Below are positions 59,528 to 64,000 of a DNA stretch of 64,000 nucleotides, piece after piece. A program made the position numbers and the translations under genes. Each line of letters starts with the position of its first letter. Within the stretch, counting starts at the first letter, position 1. This DNA is from Cupriavidus plantarum (GTDB taxonomy: Bacteria; Pseudomonadota; Gammaproteobacteria; Burkholderiales; Burkholderiaceae). Under the pieces are notes generated by a model that was given only the letters and a program-made list of their open reading frames with translations, was not told where the DNA came from and did no database searches. Location of the stretch: the NCBI RefSeq assembly GCF_905397285.1, contig NZ_CAJPUX010000002.1, forward strand, positions 310,001-374,000, written 5' to 3'.

Positions 59528-60958
59528 ATGGCACAGACGGACTTCAGGGGCCTGCAGGTATCGCCGGCGAGCGCGCATTCGCTCGAGCGGTACGAGGCGG
59601 CGCTCAACCTGCTCCATGGGTATTACGGCGATCCGCTGTCCGTGATCGACGGCGCGCTCGTCGATGACCCCGACTTCGCGATGGGCCATGCGCTGCGCGC
59701 GGGCCTGATGGTGACGTCCGGCGACGGGACGGCCGAGCCGATGCTGCGGCAGAGCGTGGAAGCGGGCGAGGCGCTCGGCGCGCGCGCCAACGAGCGGGAA
59801 CGCCGGCATTTCGCGGCGGCGCGGGCGTGGCTCGATGGGCGGTTCACGCAGGCGGTGCAGGCGTATGGCGATATTGCCGTCGATTACCCGCACGACATTC
59901 TCGCCATTCAGGTGGCCCATATTGGCGACTTTCTGCTTGGCCAGTCGAGCATGCTGCGCGATCGCATCGCCCAGGTGCTGCCGCACTGGAATGCAAGCGT
60001 GCCCGGCTACAGCTACCTGCTGGGCATGCATGCGTTCGGGCTCGAGGAGATGCAGCGCTACGAGGATGCCGAGGCGCGCGGGCGCGAGGCGGTCGCGCTC
60101 AATCCGCGCGATCCGTGGGCGATTCACGCGGTGGCGCACGTCATGGAGATGCAGGGGCGCCTCGATGCCGGTGTCGATTGGCTGACCGCGCGGCGCGAAG
60201 ACTGGGCCGAGGACAACATGCTCGCCGTCCACAACTGGTGGCACCTTGCGCTGCTGTTGCTGGAGCGCGAGCAGCATGACGCGGTGCTCGCGCTCTACGA
60301 TGACCATGTCGCGCGGCCCGCGCCGGCCATCGCGCTCGATCTCGTCGATGCGGCGGCGCTGCTGTGGCGGCTGCATCTGCGCGGGGTCGATGTGGGGAAC
60401 CGGTGGATCGATGTGGCGGACGACTGGCTGTCGCGCGGCGCCGCTGGTTACTATGCGTTCAATGACGTGCATGCGATCATGGCGTGCCTTGGGGCGGGGC
60501 GGATCGACGATGTGGCCGCGCTGGTCAATGCCATGCAGGGCGCGAGCGCCGGCGCCGAGGGGGCTGGCAGTACCCATCGCGCCGGCAGCACGAATAGCAG
60601 GATGACGGCCGAGGTCGGCCTGCCCGTGGCGGCGGCGCTGATCGCGTTCGAGCGTGGCGACCATGACGCCGCGATCGCGGGGCTGCTGCCCGTGCGACAG
60701 ATCTGCCACCGCTTCGGCGGCAGTCATGCGCAGCGGGACGTTTTCACGCTGACGCTGATCGAGGCGGCGCTGCGCGGCGGACGCGCGAACCTCGCCGATG
60801 CATTGCTGGCCGAGCGTGCGGCGCTCAAGGCGATGAATCCCGCGCTTGGCACGATGATGCGGCGCGCGCGGTCGTTGCGCGAGCCGGGCGGTTTGTCCGC
60901 GGCGATGCCGGACAGCATCGCGCATCCCTCGCGGGAGTCGCCGCGGTTTGATGCCTGA
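59528..60958 (+). CDS. TPR protein of the TTC38 type
   Basis: A 476-residue cytosolic helical-repeat protein resembling the TTC38 family. Repeats are visible in ERYEAALNLLHGYYGDPLSVIDGAL, RHFAAARAWLDGRFTQAVQAY, YEDAEARGREAVALNPRDPWAIHAVAHVMEMQGRLDAGVDWL, and the characteristic HNWWHLALLLLEREQHDAVLALYDDHV. Function unknown. Around residue 343 a small Gly/Ala-rich insertion (GASAGAEGAG) occurs. The stop codon lies within a 12-bp tandem repeat array. Confidence 0.88.
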   Translation: MAQTDFRGLQVSPASAHSLERYEAALNLLHGYYGDPLSVIDGALVDDPDFAMGHALRAGLMVTSGDGTAEPMLRQSVEAGEALGARANERERRHFAAARAWLDGRFTQAVQAYGDIAVDYPHDILAIQVAHIGDFLLGQSSMLRDRIAQVLPHWNASVPGYSYLLGMHAFGLEEMQRYEDAEARGREAVALNPRDPWAIHAVAHVMEMQGRLDAGVDWLTARREDWAEDNMLAVHNWWHLALLLLEREQHDAVLALYDDHVARPAPAIALDLVDAAALLWRLHLRGVDVGNRWIDVADDWLSRGAAGYYAFNDVHAIMACLGAGRIDDVAALVNAMQGASAGAEGAGSTHRAGSTNSRMTAEVGLPVAAALIAFERGDHDAAIAGLLPVRQICHRFGGSHAQRDVFTLTLIEAALRGGRANLADALLAERAALKAMNPALGTMMRRARSLREPGGLSAAMPDSIAHPSRESPRFDA

Positions 60959-60995
60959 ATTGATGCCTGAATTGATGCCTGAGTTGATACCTGAA
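60948..60995 (+). repeat. 12-bp tandem repeat, four units
   Basis: TTGATGCCTGAA twice, then TTGATGCCTGAG and TTGATACCTGAA. The first unit contains the stop codon of the TTC38-like gene; the array runs up to 23 bases before the next gene. Each unit holds a TGA in that gene's frame, so copy changes would not extend the protein. Confidence 0.85.
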
Positions 60996-61018
60996 GTCGT
61001 TCGACAAGGAGTGTTCGC

Positions 61019-61369
61019 ATGCACCATCCCCGTCGTTTGTTTCTGTCGCTGGCATTCGCCGTCAGCTTGCCAGCTTTCGCGCATCACGGCTGGTCCACCT
61101 ACGACGACACCAAGCCGCTGACCGTCACGGGCAAGGTCGTCGAAAGCCATTACAGCAATCCGCACGCGACGATTACCGTCGAGGCCAGCGGCAAGCGCTG
61201 GCTGGCCATCCTGGCACCCGTGTCGCGCATGGAGGCGCGCGGGGCGACCGCCGACAAGGTGGCGGTCGGTCGCGAGGTCACCATGGTGGGTTATGCCAGC
61301 AAGGAGAAGACCGACGAGATGCGGGTCGAGCGAATCACGCTCGACGGCAAGACGGTCGAGCTGCGCTGA
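61019..61369 (+). CDS. Periplasmic DUF6152-like protein
   Basis: A 116-residue exported protein. The signal peptide ends PAFA at about residue 21, followed at once by HHGWSTYD; then a small beta-barrel region (PLTVTGKVVESHYSNPHATITVEASGKRWLAIL, VGREVTMVGYASKEKTDEMRVERITL). The HHGW and NPHA histidines suggest metal binding. This matches DUF6152, an OB-fold-like family of unknown role often next to a small membrane protein, as here (two bases between). Confidence 0.8.
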   Translation: MHHPRRLFLSLAFAVSLPAFAHHGWSTYDDTKPLTVTGKVVESHYSNPHATITVEASGKRWLAILAPVSRMEARGATADKVAVGREVTMVGYASKEKTDEMRVERITLDGKTVELR

Positions 61370-61371
61370 CG

Positions 61372-61881
61372 GTGGCCACCCCGGCCGCCGTCACCGAGTG
61401 GGCGTCTCAACTGGCCGCGCTGCCGATATCGGCGTCTCTGCGCGCGTCGGCATGGGCCTATCCGATCGTCGAGATCTTTCACCTGGCGGGGATGGCGCTG
61501 CTGTTCGGCTCGATCGTTGTCGTCGATATGCGCCTGGCGGGCTTCGGCAGGCAGTTGCCCGTCACCGTGCTGCTGCGGCATGCCCTGCCGCTGTCGGTGT
61601 TCGGCTTTCTGCTGATCGCCGGGAGCGGCGCGCTGCTGTTCCTCGCGCATGCCGACGACCTCGTCGGCAATCGCGCATTCCTGGTCAAGACGCTGCTCGT
61701 GCTGCTCGGGCTGGCCAATGCGGCCTGGTTCCATATGGGGCCGTATCGGGCGCTGCTGCGGCCAGGCAGTCAGTGGGAGGCCGGCGGCGTGCCGCCTGCG
61801 GGCGCGCGGCTATGCGCGTGGATCTCGCTCGTGACGTGGGTGCTTGTCATCTGCGCGGGGCGGCTGATTGCCTATATGTAG
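61372..61881 (+). CDS. DUF6644-like membrane protein
   Basis: A 169-residue inner-membrane protein with four helices (about 25-48, 60-84, 98-116 and 146-166). Motifs YPIVEIFHLAGMALLFGSIVVVDMRLAG with a conserved His in helix 1, and FLVKTLLVLLGLANAAWFHMG with a His in helix 3, recall DUF6644/DUF2214-type membrane proteins whose histidines may hold haem or metal. The GTG start is two bases after the periplasmic gene, so the two should be made together and may work as a pair. Confidence 0.8.
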   Translation: MATPAAVTEWASQLAALPISASLRASAWAYPIVEIFHLAGMALLFGSIVVVDMRLAGFGRQLPVTVLLRHALPLSVFGFLLIAGSGALLFLAHADDLVGNRAFLVKTLLVLLGLANAAWFHMGPYRALLRPGSQWEAGGVPPAGARLCAWISLVTWVLVICAGRLIAYM

Positions 61882-62007
61882 CTTGCGCCGTCAAGTGTGA
61901 ATTCAGGGAAATTTGATGTAACGCAAACGTGCGTGCATGACGCCTCAAGGTTCGGGGCGATTCGTCGTTAAGCCGGTACCGACTGATCGATCGAATCCGA
62001 TAACTAC

Positions 62008-63555
62008 ATGCAAAACGTAAGCATCCGTCATGGCCTGCTGGCAACGCTGGCGATTTTCGGCCTCATGCTCATTCTCGGCGCCGCCCTCGGCGTCCTCGAG
62101 CTCCGCGCGTCGAGCGCCTCCGCCGAGCGTGTTCACCTCGTCGCCTCGCGCGCGCTGATGCTCAACGACGCGTACAAGGACATGACGCGCGCGCGGTCGG
62201 CGCTCAACCGGGCCTACAGCGCCAGCAAGGAGACCGGCGCGGTCAATCCGGATGCCATCGCCAGCGCGGAGCGTTCGATCGGCAAGTCGAAGGAAGAACT
62301 CGAGGCCTTTGAGAAGGCACCGGCGCTGGCCAGCCAGGATGCCAGCACGCGCGAGGAGATCGTGGCGGCGGGGCGCGTGCATGTGGAGGCGGTCCAGCGC
62401 GCGCTGGCGGCGCTGCGCGGGAACGATGCGGCGGGGTATGCGGCGATCAACGACAAGGACATCACGTCGTCCGGCGCAAAGTACTCGGCCGGCGTCGAGC
62501 GATTCCAGCAGTTTGCGTTGCGGCTCAACGAGGAAGAGCTCGCCAATGGGCGTCAGCGTTACGAGCGCGTGATCGTGCTGGTGGTCATCGGGCTCACGTT
62601 GTCGGCCGCGCTGATCGTGGCGGTGCACCTCGCGTTGCGCAGCCTTGTGGTGGCGCCGCTGACGAAGGCTTCCGATCTGCTGATGCGCGTGGCGGAAGGG
62701 GATCTGACGATTACCGTGCCGAAGGCGGGCAGTAACGAGATTGGCCAGGTGCTGGATGCGCTGGCGCGTATGCAGCACGGTCTGACGGAAACGGTGCTGA
62801 AGGTCCGCGCGAGCTCCGATGCGGTGACGATCGGCGCGCGCGAGATCGCGGCAGGGAACACGGATCTGTCGTCGCGCACCGAACAGCAATCGTCGGCGCT
62901 GGAAGAGACGGCCGCAAGCATGGAGCAGCTGACCTCGACGGTGAGCAACAACGCGGACAGCGCCTCGCGCGCAAGCGACCTGGCCAGCAGCGCGGCCCAG
63001 CTGGCCACGCGCGGCGGAGAAGTCGTGCGCGGCGTCGTGCAGACGATGAGCGAGATCAACACGAGTTCGCAAAAGATCGTCGACATCATCGGCGTCATTG
63101 ACGGCATCGCGTTCCAGACGAACATCCTTGCCCTGAACGCCGCGGTGGAAGCCGCGCGTGCAGGCGAGCAGGGGCGCGGTTTCGCGGTCGTCGCCGGTGA
63201 GGTTCGCGCACTGGCCCAGCGCAGCGCGGGCGCGGCCAAGGAAATCAAGGCGCTGATCGACTCGTCGGTCGGCAAGGTGGACGCAGGCAGCATCCAGGTG
63301 GAACAGGCCGGCAGCACCATTGGCGAAATCGTGTCCGAAGTCCGCCGACTGGCCGACCTCGTGAATGAAATCTCGGCCGCTTCGGGCGAACAGTCGTCGG
63401 GCATTGCGCAGGTGAGTTCGGCGGTGTCGCAGATGGAGCAGGTCAATCAGCAAAACGCGGCGCTGGTGGAGCAGGCGGCTGCCGCGGCGGACTCGCTGGA
63501 GGCACAGGCCAATCAGCTGTCGTCGGCGGTGATGACGTTCAAGCTGGCGGCCTAG
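62008..63555 (+). CDS. Methyl-accepting chemotaxis protein, Tar type
   Basis: A 515-residue chemoreceptor. Transmembrane helices at about 10-32 and 187-210 flank a roughly 155-residue four-helix periplasmic domain of the TarH type ([47 protein letters not shown]). HAMP (about 212-265) and the signalling domain follow, with the conserved tip [21 protein letters not shown] and methylation segments. The ligand is unknown, probably a small polar molecule as in other TarH receptors. It is a single gene. Confidence 0.94.
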   Translation: MQNVSIRHGLLATLAIFGLMLILGAALGVLELRASSASAERVHLVASRALMLNDAYKDMTRARSALNRAYSASKETGAVNPDAIASAERSIGKSKEELEAFEKAPALASQDASTREEIVAAGRVHVEAVQRALAALRGNDAAGYAAINDKDITSSGAKYSAGVERFQQFALRLNEEELANGRQRYERVIVLVVIGLTLSAALIVAVHLALRSLVVAPLTKASDLLMRVAEGDLTITVPKAGSNEIGQVLDALARMQHGLTETVLKVRASSDAVTIGAREIAAGNTDLSSRTEQQSSALEETAASMEQLTSTVSNNADSASRASDLASSAAQLATRGGEVVRGVVQTMSEINTSSQKIVDIIGVIDGIAFQTNILALNAAVEAARAGEQGRGFAVVAGEVRALAQRSAGAAKEIKALIDSSVGKVDAGSIQVEQAGSTIGEIVSEVRRLADLVNEISAASGEQSSGIAQVSSAVSQMEQVNQQNAALVEQAAAAADSLEAQANQLSSAVMTFKLAA

Positions 63556-63614
63556 GGGAATGTTCGTCGGCGGGATCTATCGCGCCTCGTGGACGCGATA
63601 GGCAATCCCGATGC

Positions 63615-63630
63615 TGTAGAGGACGCTACA
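63615..63630. promoter_or_regulatory. Inverted repeat before the MFS gene
   Basis: TGTAG-N6-CTACA lies 60 bases before the transporter start and may be an operator. Nothing else suggests which regulator would use it. Confidence 0.3.
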
Positions 63631-63689
63631 ACGTTGAAATCGCCCCTACGGGCCGCTACGCTGGCGGCATGCATACACGAAGGACAGCG

Positions 63690-64000
63690 ATGCTTGCCCA
63701 CATCGTCCTGCCGTCCGGCACCGAAACCAGTGCGATGCCGCTGCTTGCGGGGCGGGCGCTGCGTGGGTTTTGCGATGGATACGTAGCGGTGCTCTTGCCG
63801 GCGTACCTGCTGGCGCTCGGCTTCGACGCACTCTCCGTAGGGCTGATCAGCAGCGGGACGCTGATCGGCTCCGCGGCGGCCACCATTCTGGTCGGATTCA
63901 TCGGGCATCGTGTTCCGCAACGTCGATTGCTGAAGTTCGCGGCGCTTCTGATGTGCGCCACGGGGTTGGCCTTCGCGGGGCTGTCGGATTTCTGGCCGCT
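63690..64000 (+). CDS. MFS transporter, N-terminal part (3' cut by window edge)
   Basis: The first 103 residues of an inner-membrane MFS permease. GRALRGFCDGYVAVLLPAYLLALGFDALSVGLISSG forms helix 1 and the following loop, SAAATILVGFIGHRVPQRRLLKFAAL gives helix 2 with motif A-like G-x3-H/D-R-x3-RR, and LLMCATGLAFAGL begins helix 3. The cargo cannot be told from this part. GAAGGACAGCG supplies a ribosome site before the ATG. Confidence 0.85.
   Translation, partial: MLAHIVLPSGTETSAMPLLAGRALRGFCDGYVAVLLPAYLLALGFDALSVGLISSGTLIGSAAATILVGFIGHRVPQRRLLKFAALLMCATGLAFAGLSDFWP

Noticed and set aside
59309..61165. Long open frame antisense to the TTC38-like gene
   Set aside because: It crosses two gene boundaries and the tandem repeat, and shows no protein-like composition.
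61996..62003. TCCGATAA resembling a sigma-28 -10 box before the second chemoreceptor
   Set aside because: It is only five bases from the start codon, so the transcript would begin inside the gene, and no matching -35 is present.

Overview
The window is high-GC DNA from a betaproteobacterium of the Burkholderiaceae, most like Cupriavidus or Ralstonia. The evidence is a type IVa pilus locus with betaproteobacterial gene content, a hopanoid gene set of the kind found in Cupriavidus/Burkholderia, a cobW-cobN-AAA-VWA chelatase cluster, and many LysR, TetR and chemoreceptor genes. This assignment is an inference from gene content; no rRNA or tRNA gene was seen. Both ends cut through genes: a histidine kinase tail on the left and an MFS transporter on the right.

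Layout. 1-4.2 kb: a kinase tail, a sensor kinase/response regulator pair on the minus strand, an IS5-type transposase remnant and an unknown gene. 4.3-16.5 kb: a complete type IV pilus structural locus. A minor-pilin operon (fimT-pilV-pilW-pilX-pilY1-pilE) and two tandem major-type pilins run rightward and converge at a bidirectional terminator on the leftward pilM-N-O-P-Q operon. 16.6-27.1 kb: outer-membrane lipid genes: mlaA, the hopanoid transporter hpnN with hpnM, then hpnH-ispH, hpnA, hpnB and a diiron ferritin-like protein. 27.1-33.2 kb: small unknown genes, an AGE-family sugar isomerase, LysR plus MFS, and an esterase.

33.6-46.5 kb: a metallochelatase region. An extracytoplasmic CobN-like protein (signal peptide plus C-terminal membrane anchor) is followed by a lipoprotein zinc peptidase, CobW, a cytosolic CobN, an AAA+ ATPase and a VWA protein. 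The last four resemble a cobaltochelatase with its metallochaperone; the exported CobN paralog and the peptidase are unusual additions.

46.5-52 kb: threonine aldolase, a compact chemoreceptor with a sigma-28-like promoter, a hydrolase, then a small accessory module. This has a secreted protein made of nine DGAR repeats, a structured non-coding stretch, a 33-residue membrane peptide and a TetR regulator. The same palindrome (TATCTA-N8-TAGATA) lies exactly between the -35 and -10 boxes of both the DGAR gene and tetR, so the module looks self-regulated. It is the best candidate here for an undescribed system.

52-64 kb: a lysR-M14 peptidase-hydrolase group, a Tat-exported phospholipase C with a small lipoprotein, a possible ADP-ribosyltransferase-like unknown, a D-threonine aldolase-type enzyme, a TTC38-like TPR protein, a DUF6152/DUF6644 pair, a Tar-type chemoreceptor and the start of an MFS transporter.
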